This document shows, in pieces, positions 41,401-56,400 of a DNA stretch of 64,000 nucleotides. Location: NCBI RefSeq assembly GCF_037038585.1, contig NC_092526.1, positions 39,011,501 through 39,075,500 on the forward strand, read 5' to 3'. Position numbers and translations under genes: made by a program. Under the pieces are notes generated by a model. That model made no database searches, was not told the origin of the DNA, and was given only the letters and a program-made list of their open reading frames with translations. Each line of letters starts with the position of its first letter. The first letter of the stretch is position 1. This stretch comes from Patagioenas fasciata (lineage: Eukaryota > Chordata > Aves > Columbiformes > Columbidae).

Positions 41401-44400
41401 TCTTTCATGTCTCATTCCTGCAGGTAGTGACTTCTTGTTTCTTGCCTATTTTTTTCCCATTTTTTAAATACACAACTAATTTTGTTTAACTACATATTTA
41501 AAGAACATCTTGCTTGTATCCCTGGGAGATTTTTAAAATCTTATAAGTTCTAAAATCTAATGTTTTATTTTATTTTCTTCAGTACTGCACACAAAATTGA
41601 TAACAGTCTGTTTGACCTTATGCTTCCAGGTTGCACTTGTATGATCATGCACAGAGAGCAAACTGATATTAGAGGTATATGTATTTTAATCTAAGCAAAA
41701 TTAAAACTTAAACAGAAAGACAATTAAGTCTGGCCTAGAAAATAGTTGTTATCCAATGAAGTATTAATTTTACTTCTCACTAGAGGTCACTGCTCTGCTG
41801 TACTGAGCCCCTCGTTGAAGAGCCAGAGGAGCCTCTGCGTATTTATCTGACAGGTACAAATTAAACAATAACCTTTAAATAAATGGCAAACTCCACATTT
41901 TCCAGTTAATTACGCACATGGCATAATTACCACTCAACACATGCAGAATGGAGCAGACTCGCAGCCACAGCACGTTCACCAGCTAGCTCAGGAGGAGGAT
42001 TATGTCTGAAAGTGTTGCCCTTGCAAAAAGTCGAATGTTTTGAACCCCAGGACAATTTCATCACCAATGAGAGCCTACCTGTATTTTCAACCATTCTTCC
42101 TCAGGAGAAGCAGTGAGGCAAGTGTTCTCTCTTTCCTTGATTTTTTGGCTGAAGAACCATTAAGAGGGGAAACATCGCACATCTTAAAGAGCAGGTGGCA
42201 ACAGAGAGGAAAAAAGACCGAGGAAATGAAAGAGGAGAAAGAGAGGAGAGGCCACAAGCACGGCAGAAGCGCACGCTCACCCGAGGCGTGGAGGGGGGTC
42301 CTCTTGGTGATGCTGTCTTTTACGGTGACAGAAGCACCCTGGCTGATGAGAGCTTCCACGCACTCTGCATGTCCTTTGAACGCCGCCAGGTCCAGAGCAG
42401 TACGGCCCTTCTCGTCCTTGATATCCAGATCGACCAGAGACTGGAGAAGTACCTCCAAGGCTTGGTGGTGACCATTATAGGCCTAGAAATGTGAACACAA
42501 CTCTCATCTTTCAAAGACTTTCACGTCAAACATAAAATCCATCATTATCACAGTCTCCTAAATACAGTAGAAATAACACAGTTTTCTTGATTTCTTATGA
42601 CTCTTTCTTCAACTTGATTTTCCCAAATTAGACTGTAGCCAGGAAACCAAGCCCGTTTTGGTGCAGATTGCTGGCTTTCTGGGTCCAGGTGTCAACACCA
42701 CCAAACCTGGAGACAGATGACCACAGGCACCCCAATATATGGGAGGGTTTGAAATGAATGTCGAGACACTTCAGGATGGCTGCAACTGAACTGTGAAATT
42801 GGGATGTTTTATGTAAGAACCTGGTTTTGTTACATCTAGGCCTACATCCCTTCCCAGCTTTTTCAAAACAAGGCTATGATTCAACCTGCTGCAAAGACAG
42901 AGATTAAGGAATTATTCTAGGAGATAATGATCAAACAGTTTGCACATCTCATACTTACAGCTAAATGCAAAGGACTTTTCATAGCTGCAGAATCTGATTC
43001 CTCAAATATATGGTTGGTTTTTTCCAGAAGCTAGGGGGAAAAGAAAAGAAAAGGTTTTAAAACATCTTTGCATCAGACAAGGTAAATTCTCATGGACTAT
43101 GAAACTCTCCAGAGAGGCCAGTGGTAGGGGCAGAGCTGACCTGCCTGCACCATATGATGGCTTATCCTAAACTCAGAGGTATGCCTGAACTTTTGGTGTA
43201 ACAAATCAGTCTTTAGTAGACCTACATCAAGGACAAATTTATCCAAAAATCAAACTGGAACACAAGCTAGTATTAATAATGCATAAGGTGTCACAAATCT
43301 CTTGTTAGAGTGTCACTAACCTATGGAAAAGCTAGAAAATTAAACATTTTTGTTTATTTGTGTATTTTGTGCCTAGTAAAATGTCAGGACTGTGAAAGAG
43401 ATGTATGTTGATGCAATTACCACTCATAAGCAAATGGGCGTGTGTATTAACAGATTATATAGATTTTAACACCTACCTGCAGCTAAGGAAAAAAAACCCA
43501 ATCAAGTCGTACACCAGTTTTTCAGTAGGTTTGAGGCAGGATTAGGAAACACATTTGGTCTTACCATGTGGAGCCACCTTCAGTTTAAAATCTTGCTCTT
43601 TGCTTACACAAGACAGCTATAAACAGGATGAAGCAGTAGCCACCTCTGAATACATGAATACATTCTGATTTTCTCCAGTGAGTAAAACTACAAAAATGCC
43701 ACAAAACAAACTCAAGCACTAAGCCTCTGCCTGCCTAATACTGTCCTTTACTCTGAGTCCAGCCCAGCAGACTAATGTAATCACTTTTAATTACATTTAT
43801 CATCACCTGTTGAAACTCCAGGATCAAAATCTTAACGTAGAAATACTTTTCTTAACCTGCCAGAAGTGGACAGGTTAGTGGACAAAATTAAGGCTCTGAA
43901 GGAACAAATTGTGGGATTGGAGAACCCCCCCACAAAAGGCATCTCCATGGCTTAGAGTTAAAGCAGCTTAGGCTGATGCAAACCAGGCTTAATGAGCTTA
44001 TTACTCATAAAGCTGAATGTCTCCATCATAAAGTCAAGTGTAAACAAGAATTTGATGGCAAACATGGTAGCTCACAGATACATAGCCAGACAGCATAAGA
44101 AGAGAAATTACAAAGGAGAGCAAGAACAGGAAGATTAAAGACACAGCACTAATAAATTGTAGTATGCCTTGTCAAGCACCACTTTGTAGCAATTAAAACA
44201 AGGTCATCTCAAGGATAAACATCATACTCGAAGAGACAAAAAGTGCCACCAGGTCGAAGTAACCAAGCAAATTCCTTGGTTTCACCAGTGTTTCTATGGT
44301 TCTAAAAATGCATTTGTAGTAAATTACATATACTTGTTAAAAGAACACATAAAACAGAGTGTCTTGGTGGGGCTCTAGCTCCATGATGCTTCCATAATGT

Positions 44401-47400
44401 ACCTGCAATTGCATCTGTTTCTGAAAAGCGTGAAGTTACCACCCAAAACCTGCGATCCATCCCTGCCTCCTAGAAGCCCAACAGTGCATTTCACTGAAGA
44501 CAGACAAATAAGCCTGAATTACAAACAATCTATGGTTACTGGTGGCTGATTGGAGAACAATCAGCATTTCTGATTTCTAATTCCTCGTGCCATTGGAATT
44601 ATGTCTTTTAGCTGATTGCATTTTTACTTATTGGTTTGTCCGCAGTTTTAGCAGATGTCAGACCTGTGCAGAGATACTGCAAGTGAAATGGGTGCGCAGG
44701 GTTCCCTCTGGTTAGGTTAGAAGCTTTTAAAAGGTAAGAACACCCTTACTTCTCTTCCTGCCTCCTGGAAATTCCCAGCGTGACCCCTTCACTTCCCATA
44801 ACAGTAAATACTGTACATAATGATTTTGTAAAGTCGTCTTCACACTCAAAAACAAGAACCTGAATGATTCAGGAGTGAGATGCAAAGTAAGGTAAAACAT
44901 GTCAATTATTCAGATCTATTTTTACAAACCAATAGCACTGCACAGCTGCTATTATAAACTGTCTTCTCTCTCCCAGTTCTGTGTGGTGATTAATAACATT
45001 TACAGTTCTCACAACTTTATTTTATTTGTACAGTAAGAGTATTTACAGACATAAGAGGCTTTGCTGCTAGATTTTATTCTGGGGTTATAATAAAGACTAT
45101 ATAGGAGGATATAGCTGGGGGGGGTTTCCCCCTCGCTTTTTTATTTATTCAAATGTGCCAGTTAATGAGTCAAGGTAGTTCTTACGATTGTCCTTATAGG
45201 CTGTAATACGTTCTGAAATTCAGCTCTGGAGAAAAAAAAGGAGGCTTAATGGAGCATCTCAGTAATTTCAAATTACCATTAGGTAGAAAAAGAGCTAATT
45301 CTTTCATCAGGCATAAAAGGAGGAGGCTACTCTGTAAATCCACCCTTCAAATCCATAGAACATTTACTCTTGTTCCCAAGCGGCAGCAGGCTCAGCAGAA
45401 GAGCCCTCCGTCCCCACGGGCCCCGAACAAGGAAAGGGCAAACTCGCTGCCACAAGCAACAAAAAAGCAGTGATATTTCACGGGAGCTAAAAAGACTGAA
45501 ATTCTGAGCCAGGGCTGCCCTGACGTAATTGCAAATCGCGGTTCCCCAGCTGTTGTAACCCTGACGTAACCTGCTGCAGGATTTCTCCTGTGGCAGCACT
45601 AACAGGCAGCGCGGGTCAATGTGGTGTGAAAGCAGCGTGTGCTGTGCAGAGCTCCTTCTCAATAATTAAGTATTTTGACTCTTCAACAAAGAACCAAACA
45701 ACATAAACCACTAAACAGCACGCAGTGTTCTTACTAAAGCATGAATATCGATACCATTTTCTAATTAAAGCTTTTCTTTTAAAACCATTAAAACCTATTT
45801 ATACATGACACGATAATTTTGAATCACCCTGTATATCGAAGCAGATCACTCAATACCCATCTTCATGACATTTATTTTTACAAGTCATAAACTTGTATAA
45901 ATCCATACTATATATCTCCCAAATTCAATTTTTGGCTAAAAATTTTTGGCTTGTTGTGAGATGCAATTTCTGATCATTCAGGTCCAGGATATTAAAAAAA
46001 AAAGTTAAATTTCACACAAGTTTAATCTTAATTATGGTAACTTTATCAATACTGCTATTGTTTCACCAGAGGTAAAAAGGCACGGCAGGTTTGCAACTGA
46101 CAAAAAGCTATTAATGCAGTTTGCAAGTCAGATAATGTGCACGTACACCACTGTGTAGCTGGGAACTCTCCCTTAATGCTGCCACAGCCACACACTGGGA
46201 ATATTTGGATCACAGTTCCAAATAATTTAAGCATACATAAACTCCACTCAAAGACAGTATTTAAGCATCAGCTTGTTGAACAAGGACTGGATGGTCAAGG
46301 TGAACACGTTTTTAACATACACCTGGTTGCATATATTGGAGTTTACGTTGCAGATTTTCACAGATTTGTGAATATCCAAAGAGCTAAAATAGTAACCGTG
46401 AGGAGAGCTGCTAACAAAAGTGTGTGCACGTATATATGAGCAGATGAGAGCCTTCCAGAGCTGCCTGAGCACTCACCAGTTCCAAGCACTGCCGGTGCCC
46501 GTAGGCAGCAGCGTAGTGCACGGTGTTGTACCCCTCTTTGTCCTGGATGGCTGGATTGGCTTCGTTCTGCAGCAGGAACTCCAGACACCTGTGGACAATT
46601 CACCGGTGTAAACGTAAGCTCACAGTGTTTAACACACTCAGCCCTCACTGCAACCAGGAGTAGCACTGAGAACTGGCCACTCATTCTCTATTTCTAGCAG
46701 TGCCTCAAATCACTTTTCACCAATAGGTCCCCACATTCACTGTATTTTGAAACAGAAAATCCACACTCCAATCTTCAACCTAACTTTTGTGGCTACTCTA
46801 GATTGCAAAATTCTTTTCTATTACAAAGCCTGAAAGAAAACTACACAACTTTGTACCATGATGTAAGCAGCCTAGAACTGCTACTGCTCACATAAAACTC
46901 ATATATCAAACAGTTGCCCTCCAAACACGCACTATGCCAAGCTGAAAAATAAATTAACTGAGTTAATTTCCATACATAAACATATATTCTTCGTTGACGC
47001 TTTTTTTATACTGTGTTTTTCAAAGGATCCCTTATGCACTCTATAGCTCCTGCCACTGAGCGTAACTTTGTTATTAGTATTTTCTTCCATAGTTTGTAAT
47101 ATGTAGTGAATGTGAGGCTGTCATGTGAAGAAGGGGATTTTTAAAACAAAAAACCATCACGAAGCAGCTACATGAAAATGTCAGTCCAAGTAAATGCATT
47201 GGCTGCTTCTTTTTGCAACGTACAAACTCAGCGCAAAGCATTAAAATAAGGCAGTTCATGACACTAAAGAATTATTAAATTACCGAAGCAGTATATTTTT
47301 AATTAAGAAACAGCAACGAACACAGAAACAGAGATATTGGGGACTACGTGCACAGAGAAGAGCACAGAGCCTTTTTCTTTAGGTTAGCCCTCATTAGAGC

Positions 47401-50400
47401 CAAGCATTGTGTTTAGCAGAGCGATGAATGAGCCAAAGCAGAGTGTAAAACCGCAGCCCAGAGCAGTGGCATTCTCCAGAAATGAGGTCTAACTGCTTCA
47501 TCAACACCAAACTTACAATGCAGCTTCTTTTTCCTTCATCTCACTGGCTCTTTCGAGTTCTTCAGCATTTTCGTGGGAGTTACCTAAAATATTCTTTCTT
47601 CTTAGCACAGAGGACAGAAAAATGCAACTTATTTTCCAAACACCACACCACTGATATTGACGCAGTCTGCCACCCATCCCCAATGACCTCTTCAAGGTGT
47701 TGGCCTCCTCCAGCCAACAATAAGAATTATCCAAGTTAAACGAGTGTACTGCACAGGTCTGCAGTTTTGCAAGCTATGGAAACAACTACAACACGGTCGT
47801 TTATTGTCCCACAGGTCAGTGCCAGGAAAAAAACCAACCAACCAATGCTGCAAATTCTGGTTCCTATCAGAAACAGTTTGTAAATCACTTTCTCGGATCC
47901 TTCTGTTTCTCCCACAGCGATGTTGTGCATTTTGTTTCCTTTGTGGAGAGGAACTCAGGATTACTACAGCTTGCTTCTTCCAATAGTAACCTGCTAGTGC
48001 TTTTCTAGCCTTTCAGATTTAGAGAAACTTTAACGAGTGACACTAAATTGGTCTCTGCTGAATCTGCAGCAGCCAGGTTGCTGCCCCTCCTCACTTGCTG
48101 TGAAATATCTCAGCAACACTGTGTGAACCTCCCGGTCAGATTCTTTAGATTCTTCAAAGAGCCCAGCACATCATCACACCCTGCACACCTGCATCTTTTT
48201 TGGCATCTCTTCTTCCCAGCTGGATGGATGGCAGGGAGAAGACTATGATTGTCATCTTACAATCATGAGCTTGTGTTTTGATGTTTCCTGGCCACCGAGG
48301 CTAACACGGAATACATTTACAAACTGCTGTCATCAGGGACTAGGAGCTTGAAAGGTTTGCAGGAGGACAGCTTGCTAATCTCAATCCCAATGTAACACAC
48401 GAATTCCAGACTGCATTCTGCACAACGCAGAAGAGCACATTCTTTCTTTAATATGAAATTTCCCATTTTTGATAGCAAGATTTGATGTTCTTCCTGTGAG
48501 TGCTGGCAATAACGGGTTATTCTACAAATCCGGGGTCTGTCTGATGTCCACTGACTCAGAAAAACTTAGTTATTAATAAAGTAACTCCCCTGAATATTAA
48601 TGTCATAAACTCATAGACAGTACTCCTGCGCTATGCTGAGGTCCCACCCGCATCTGTTTTCAGTTAACTACAAATCAATGAGATCCCAAAATAAGATTCC
48701 CTGGACAGAATAATTCTAAATATTCTTTAGACTGAGATTGCCTGACTTGGGAACTTTTTGCCATTCAGCAGGAAAAAAAAATATATATATGCTGACCTAT
48801 AAAATCACAGACTGCAAGTAGCATTTCATCTATATAACAAGGCTTCTTCCAGAACATCTCAAACTGGAAGACGTTTTTTATATCAATATAATCACAGCAA
48901 ATGATGAAGAAGCTCCCAAGGCTCTGGTATGGTATCCAAAGCTCTGCCATAAAGCTAAGCTGAAGTTTTCCTGCAGTGGCTTTGAGTTGCCATTCTGCTG
49001 GGAAGAAGCCAGACATATTTTTACCAGATCTCTCTATACAAGAAACGAAAAAAATAATTCCTTAGTGTCTAAAGGAGTTAGACAGAGAAATATGGGATGA
49101 CCTAAAATAAATACAGGTCGCTAACAGTTTTAAGAGAGAACAGAGTAATCGAGCCTGTTTTATACAGTATGTTATAACGAAGAGATTGCCAAAATATGCA
49201 GCTATCTGGGAATTAGAAATTGCAGTCTCTAACCACCGGATTTTTAAGTTTTGCAGTTGTTTTCCCCCTTTCTCACAAGAACAGCACTGCATTCTGCCAA
49301 GGGATATTCCCCAGGCCTCTCTGGTTTTAAAGTCCCTAAAAAGCAACCTGTTTGGACCGGGTGAGCATTTTTATCAGCTCTGCCAGTGGAGAGAGACTGA
49401 CGGGTAGATCTATCCCAGCTTTTCCAGCAAGTCTGTTGGAACAGCCAGCAGTTCCCAGTAAACACCTCCCCTGCTGCCAGCTCTCGCTCCAACCCTTCTG
49501 AGGGATTTACAAAGCAGATATAGAAAATTCTCCGAGCTTACTCCTGTGAGGAAACCACACAGAAGAAAACAGAAGACAAAATGTTGGGAAGATAGTTGGG
49601 TAGGACAAGGTGGCTGCAAAACAGCGCGTTCCATCAAAGGTAAAGCGCAGAGCTGAAACGCCACATCCTCTCAAAATCTGGTTTAAGAGTCAGAGAAACT
49701 CCGTGTGGAGTTACACATCCATCGCAGGGACATTCCTTCACTGGCAGGATTGGGTAATTGGCTCGCAGCATCATGAAGAGAATAGAATGACACTGATTTG
49801 GCAAAACAGGTCAAACGAAACGAGGAATACGAACAGGCTTTCTTACTTTCGGTCCATGTCGGAAGCAGCGGCGTAGTGCAAAGGGGTGCGGCCCCAGTCG
49901 TCTGTCTCGTTAACGTTGGCTCCTGTTGTCACCAGTGTCTCGATGCAGTGGAAATGACAATTTGCAGCTGCGTAATGCAAAGGTGTCCTGGAACATAAGC
50001 GACAATTTGTTACCTCGTATTCCAGTATGTGCCACTGAGGATAGCGATAAATCTTAATTCCTGCAGATTTCTGGCAGAGAGTATCAGCACCTTATGTTCC
50101 TGTGCTGAAATCTAAAGTTAGGCAAATTTAACAAAATATCATGTTAATAGGAAGTTTTGGTGCTCCTGCAGCATCTCGTTTAGCTGGCAGAACAGGACTC
50201 ACAGCAACACGTCCTATGGAGGACAAAAAACCTCTAGGAAGCACGTCAAATAGCAGCAATCCTCCCGTCAGAACCCAGGTGTTGTCCTGGGCACAAAAGC
50301 ACCAGAATTTAGGCAATAAGAGAAGCAATAAGGGGGAAAAATACCCCAAAAAAGTGATATTTTTTAAAATAGAAAACTCAAGAGGGTGCGATGGCTTTTA

Positions 50401-53400
50401 TGTATTTAATGAAGTCTGCACCTGTCTGTCCGGCACTGAAATGCAGCAGCAGGAGTTCTGCAGGGAAGGCCAAACTCCTGCTTTATTTCACTGTCATTTG
50501 TCAGAGAACATGGGATTGCCAGACTGAGGTCTTTCTTTCCTGCCTGCTAGATTCTTTCTTTTTTTTCTCCTTTTTTAAATGAGCTTCGTGATTTACCTAC
50601 CTCCCACATTTGTCCTTCTTATTAAAATCTGCTCCACTGCTTTGCAAGAGTTTTATACATTCAACATTACTGGAAAGAGAAGAAAACAGAAGATGAACAA
50701 CCCAGAAGTTTACATCTGTGTTGCCCCCTCTCCCTAAAAGTTACTCTATTTTTGTATTATTTGCCATGCAGAAACAGGGTACAGACAACTACAATGTGAA
50801 ACTCCATGAAAATGAAGCTTTCAAAACCTGTTTTTTCCAAGAAAACCTCCAAGCTCTCTTCTGCAGAAGAGGGAAAAAATTGCAAAGAGAGCACACTAAA
50901 TGTGACTGGAATTCAGGCTGGTTGGAGATTTTCAATGGGAGCTGTACTCAAATGCTTCCCACACTCAACCCGTATAAGAGAACTTGAAAGGAAAGTTGTT
51001 GCGAGCTTGTAAAATGCCAGTCTAATAATGAAGAGGTGACATTTAACGAAATCCACCCCCGTTCAGCAAAGTATTCAACAGCAAGCACTTTGCTCAAATC
51101 CTGTTTACTTAGTGAGATTTAATCACAGGAGGTTTATTCTTATATGATCTGTTGACTATTGACAGATCTAAGCATATCTCTAAGTGCTTTGTGGAATAAG
51201 GGGCAATGCTATTTCAAGTGACTGACATATCAATATTGCATTTACTTAAGAGGATGAGTTGGGCTCCATCGCTTTGTATCTGCTGAAAGAATTCACCACA
51301 TCATAGCGGCTTCTTCCTCTTGTTTAAAGCCAGGTGATTTTTAACAGAAAATAAACCAGATGAATTCTCACATCTCTCGTGCCAGAAAATGATGTCAAGA
51401 AGAGCAGCACTTTCCAAGACTCCTTGGCGTTCCAAAGGGCAATAAATAAATCATCTATGTTCACAATCAGATGAGCAGACCTTTGAAGTCTGTTCTTTTC
51501 CTCACACTCGTGCAACTCCCATTAATGTAATGGGAGTACCAGGCATATGTCAGGAGAGAAACCGACACCTTTTGTATACCTCCAGCCCCAGGAAATAGAA
51601 GACTAGATGCAATATGTTGGCATATGTTCATCCCTATTCTAAACTGCTGTTGCATAAAGTAGCTACAGAACACTCACCACAATGTACTAAAAATAAAAAC
51701 ATTTGTTAATGATGATGGTTGTAGTAAAACACTAGGAAAATATGGGTTATTTTCATGAGCCACTTTTGCTTCTTCTGGAGCCTCTCTTTGCCTTTAGGCC
51801 TTCCAGGTTGTATTTATGATTCTTTTGGGGTGCAGCCTTATGGAAGCGGTAGCATCTGAGCTACACTATAATAATTACCATCCAAGCAACAGCCATACCT
51901 CCTCTATTAATGTGAGACAAGTATCAAGAAGAGTAATATAATAAGAATAACAAAAACTCCATTCGCATCCGTTTTATTAGGTTTTTGTGTTTGTTTAGTA
52001 TTTTTTTTTTTTGTAATAACAAAAACTTCATGATATACATTTTGGTCCACTGAGAAGAAAAAACAACTTCCAGAAAGACTGCCAAGTATTTGCTGTGGAT
52101 GAGCATTTCTTCGTGTCAGAACCAAGCTGGAATCCAAGCTGGGTTCCGGCCAAGACTCCATCTCAGCTGTTTTCTGAGCCATAAACTACTGCACAGAAGA
52201 GTCAAAACCCAACGCTTGCCAAGTTCTTAGTCCTTTTGCTAGGTTCACTTCACAGCTCCCCACTGACAATTATTGGGAAATACTTAAACTAACTGGATGC
52301 AACATTTACAACTTAAATTGACGTCTTTCAGTTTTCACTTGTTTCCATTCCTGGCCTCCCAGCACTTAGCAGGAATGCATCACACTGAGAGAATTACCAT
52401 CTTTTGACCTTTTAATGTGGAGGTTGGGGGTTTTGGGGCTTCGCTTGTTGTTGTTTTGGTTTCTTGGCTTTTCTTTTAGCAACTTTTAAACTTGTGCCTG
52501 AAAAATGGGCAAGAGGGAGATGAGCTGCGTTTGGAGTCCAGGGTTGCAATCTGATGGGCACTGTTGTGCAGTTACAATTTTGGACAAGCACACAGTCCAG
52601 AAGTGGAGACCAGGAATAACTCCTGCTCCTCACTCGCTCTGCTGTAGGAAATAATGATTTCCTTTATTTTGCAAGCAACCCCTCCATGAGGGTAGTGGTG
52701 AACACCAGCCTCAAGTGACCCAAATTTGACATCAGACCACTTTGATTCCCTCAGACCGCTCTAAATTCTTTTGTGGATGGCACAGTCATGTTGGTTGGTG
52801 CCAAATCTGCAATGAAGCCCCAGAATAATGTAACAAGAGCTACAATCAGAGCGACTCACCCTCCCGCGGCGGCAGCGTGGAGGCAGGTTCTTCCAAAACT
52901 GTCAGGGGTGTCTATGGCAAAGCCTGCAGACAGCACGTGCTCATTACTAAACAAGGACACTATGCTATACTTTTGTCCTAGTTAAACCACAAGAAACATC
53001 GCAGAGACAGAAAAATCAGTTAGTTGGAAAAGAAAACCAAACAGAATGCAAGCAACTACAGTCAGAAAGAGGTTGTCAGGGGAACGGTGAGCAGCTGCTC
53101 CGCTTTGGCAGCTCTATAAAAAGAGCTGCAAAGCCGACGAGCATCTATTTCCACATCCAGCTCTGCACCACATCCCTATTTATAACCATGTGACAGGCAT
53201 TTAGGAGGCAGATATTCATCAAGAGGACTGCGACAGTAGGAGAGGAAAAAGAAAACATGAAGAAATGAGCAAAACCCGCAGATTCAGCCTGAGCATGAAA
53301 TGGGGGCATTTTTATCACAGGTGGTTTTCAGGTTGGAAAGAGGCTTCCAGGAGCACACAGGGATGTTCACTGAGATAGAAGCCTGGCAATATTGACTCTG

Positions 53401-56400
53401 GTCACCCAGAGCTGCTCCTCTTCCTTTCTGATCTAGTGCTCAAGGCCAGAGAGCAACAAGGTTTAATGTAATGGGGCAGGTAACAGCCAGTTTTCACACT
53501 TTTTAAAATATCCTACAGGACTCAAGTTTAGGGGAAAAAGTAGTTGTAGGAGATTTTACGTGTTAAGTAATGAAGCGATTTCCTAGAAAAATAATGCCAT
53601 CCCCCTTGTGAATTTTTAGCTCATGGGAACTCTTGCCTGGAGAAGAAGAATTGAGGATTTGGCACCTGAATGCTGCCTCATTTGAAATGGTTGTGTCAGC
53701 AAACTCCTGCTGCTTCTGCTTTGGGCTCTGGTGAGATCCTGCGGCCGCTCTCTTGACACTACACTGTCCCTCGTTTCCCCTCTCGTGCCCACAGGCTTTG
53801 GGCAGCCCCACTCCTTCAGTCTGTCTGGATTCAGACACACATTTGTGCTGTATTTAGAATACATCACCATCAGTGAGATGGAAATACTGATGATGTAGTG
53901 CAGCGCAGACCCAAGGAGATAATTTCCTGAATTATTTCTTTTGGGGAAAAAATAGCAAAACAAACCAGTATCTCACATTCCTGCAGTTTGGAAAAGGGTT
54001 CTAAATTTCATCCCTCCTCCTGGTGAATTAATCTAAATTCTCTGAAACTGTCAGGAGAAAAGAGCTTCAGGCATGAAGAACACAGGATGCACAGAAGTAT
54101 CAACATGCTGTTAGGAAAGCCTCGCATGCTCCCGTATGGCCGAACACAGCAGCACGGGACGCCTTTCATTGGGACGATTTACAACGATGAGTATTAAGGT
54201 ATTAAAAAAGACACAGACGCTACTGGAGCCCCACAGACCCTGTGGGATTTACTCACCCGATGACAACAGTTTCCTGCAGCAGTCGGAGTGAGCATTCAGC
54301 GCTGCCAGGTGTAACGGGAACATGTTGTGGATCCCACACCTGGAAGGCACAACAGCCTCATTACACAGAGTCAGGCGAAAACGCGGGTTGCACACAGACA
54401 CAACACATCAAAAGCTCCTTCCACAGAGGCAGAAGCTGTGATCCTTTTCAAGGAAGATTCTTCCTGTCGCGTTATTTTTATCTGTATTTCCTTACCTGCC
54501 TTCTCAGGAGTTAAAAATATTCCAAGGCAGCAAAATTTTTTAGCATTGTGTTTTGGACAGAATGTGGCAGGAAGGTTTCTAAAAATTCCAGGCAAAAGCC
54601 AAGGTAAAGGGGGAAGCGAGAAAGCAGGTATTGCTGGAGTCAGATCCCTGCTGTGGGATGCACAACTTTCTGCATCAGCTACACACACTGCACCTGCCGT
54701 TCTGGGGTTAAAGTGAATGCTGAAATCTTCTCAGTGTTACTTCCAAAACTCATTTTTTCCTACAGTTAACATCCTTTAGATGACTCTCATGTGGGTTTTC
54801 AGAGCCTCCTCTTCTCCCCCAGTTTTCATCCCACATCCTAGGAACTAAACATCCAATTTTCCCATTCGCTCCAGCTACTTTCCTCAAGCTCTCTTTCACT
54901 TTTTCCCCCTTTTTAACACATAACCCTCTTTTCAATTACATTATAAACTCCTCAGAGCAGACAAGCTGTGTGAAAAAGAAAAGACAGGCACCTATCATGA
55001 GGCTAAATCTGTCTCAGGCAACCGCATAGTTTTTAAACAAGCTGAGCACTCAGCAGCTTTTATTAATATCAGCAAATCATCCTGGCTCAGTCCCTAAGCG
55101 TGCTGCTCTTTACTGTCTTAGAAGACTTCTTGGTTTGCACATCTTAGCTTCTGGCATTTAGCATTGTTCTGTGTGGAGCATCTTGTTATCTTAGAAACGT
55201 TATGCTACTGGCAGCCCTTCAATTGCACATGAACGTGAAGCCTCTGCAACCAGTTATCTTGACAAGATTATCATCTCCTGCCTGCTTCAGTAGATACATT
55301 TTTGAAAAATGACACGTTCTTGAACAATAGCAGGTAGATTCACGTCTGCCCTTCATTTCTGCAGGACAATTTGTGGATGGGAGAGTCTGATCACCTCATG
55401 GAAGAGGATTTCAGATCCGGACCCAAAGACAAAGGAAATTGTCTTTCTCCAAGACCATAAATCCTAATTATCTATGAAGCTTCAGACAAAAATGAATGTG
55501 GATGTTTATAAGCATACCTTCCTCTCTCCAACATTTTACACATATATGTATTTAACTAATTTTGGCTTGCTTTTTTTAAAAAATAAAATTCTTTCCAGAA
55601 TCCATAGGCTCATCCTTCTTCTGTCTTCACATTAGATGTGTTGTCCTTGCTGCTTCACTTCACTAAGGAGCGACTGGTGGCGCCGTACATGTTTTAATTT
55701 TGCTGGTGCCAGCATCTACATCTTCGAGTCAATCTACTAAAAGACAATCTGACGGCCTTTTCTTTGAAGGAAACAGCTCAAGCTCCACCAACCTGCTGCA
55801 TGTGTATGAACAGGTCAAAATTTTTAGCTGTGGATTCATTTATTTAAGCTAACATTGTGTATTCTCTATTGTTAAGCTTCTTCCTACATGCGTTTCCTGC
55901 CATCTCTTCCGCCATCTAGTTATCCAAAGCAATATTTTTCTTCTTTTAGTTCCAGATCTCCACCCAGCACCTCTTAGCTGATTTCCATGGAAGTACAGTA
56001 GCTGCACACCTGCTAACCAGCATGCTTCTGCAGTGCTGTTCACACTGCTTCCTCCCATCACTTACACATTTTCTCCTTCAAATGCTGTTGCCTCCAGGAC
56101 TGACCGATGCTCTAGGAAAAAGCAGCAGTACTTGTACCGCTTGTAAGCATTTAAGCAGGCACAACAGGGACTTCATGAGGGCTTCCTTCTCCTCCGTGTT
56201 TCTCAAGTGTTCATATTTTAGCCCCATGTAACCCACTGAAGTACAGTAAAATTCTGCTTATCCATTTTAACCTTCGCACTTCAGAACCTGAGGAGTAACT
56301 GTGTTTCCAGGCATCGGACATAACGCTTGATCATTAGAAACAGCTCCGCTTCAACCACCTACTTGGCAGTGTCAGCTCCGCTGGTGATGAGGGTGTTGAT

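Larger units (their letters stand above)
50670..56362 (-). other. ANKRD44 introns around exons g, h and i
   Basis: Three introns (50,670-52,859; 52,924-54,256; 54,340-56,362) separated by the small exons h and g. No further exons, RNA genes or clear repeats seen. Confidence 0.5.

Noticed and set aside
42040-42494. Plus-strand open frames of 143 and 99 codons
   Set aside because: They are antisense to ANKRD44 exon n and its intron edge; the coding signal belongs to the minus strand.
54327-54716. 129-codon plus-strand open frame
   Set aside because: It overlaps the antisense edge of ANKRD44 exon g and runs into intron; no domain or splice support.
56360-56363. In-frame TAG directly after the Lys codon of ANKRD44 exon f, suggesting a nonsense mutation
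   Set aside because: The TAG overlaps the splice donor (AA|gtaggt), and exon g supplies the missing base to continue the frame.
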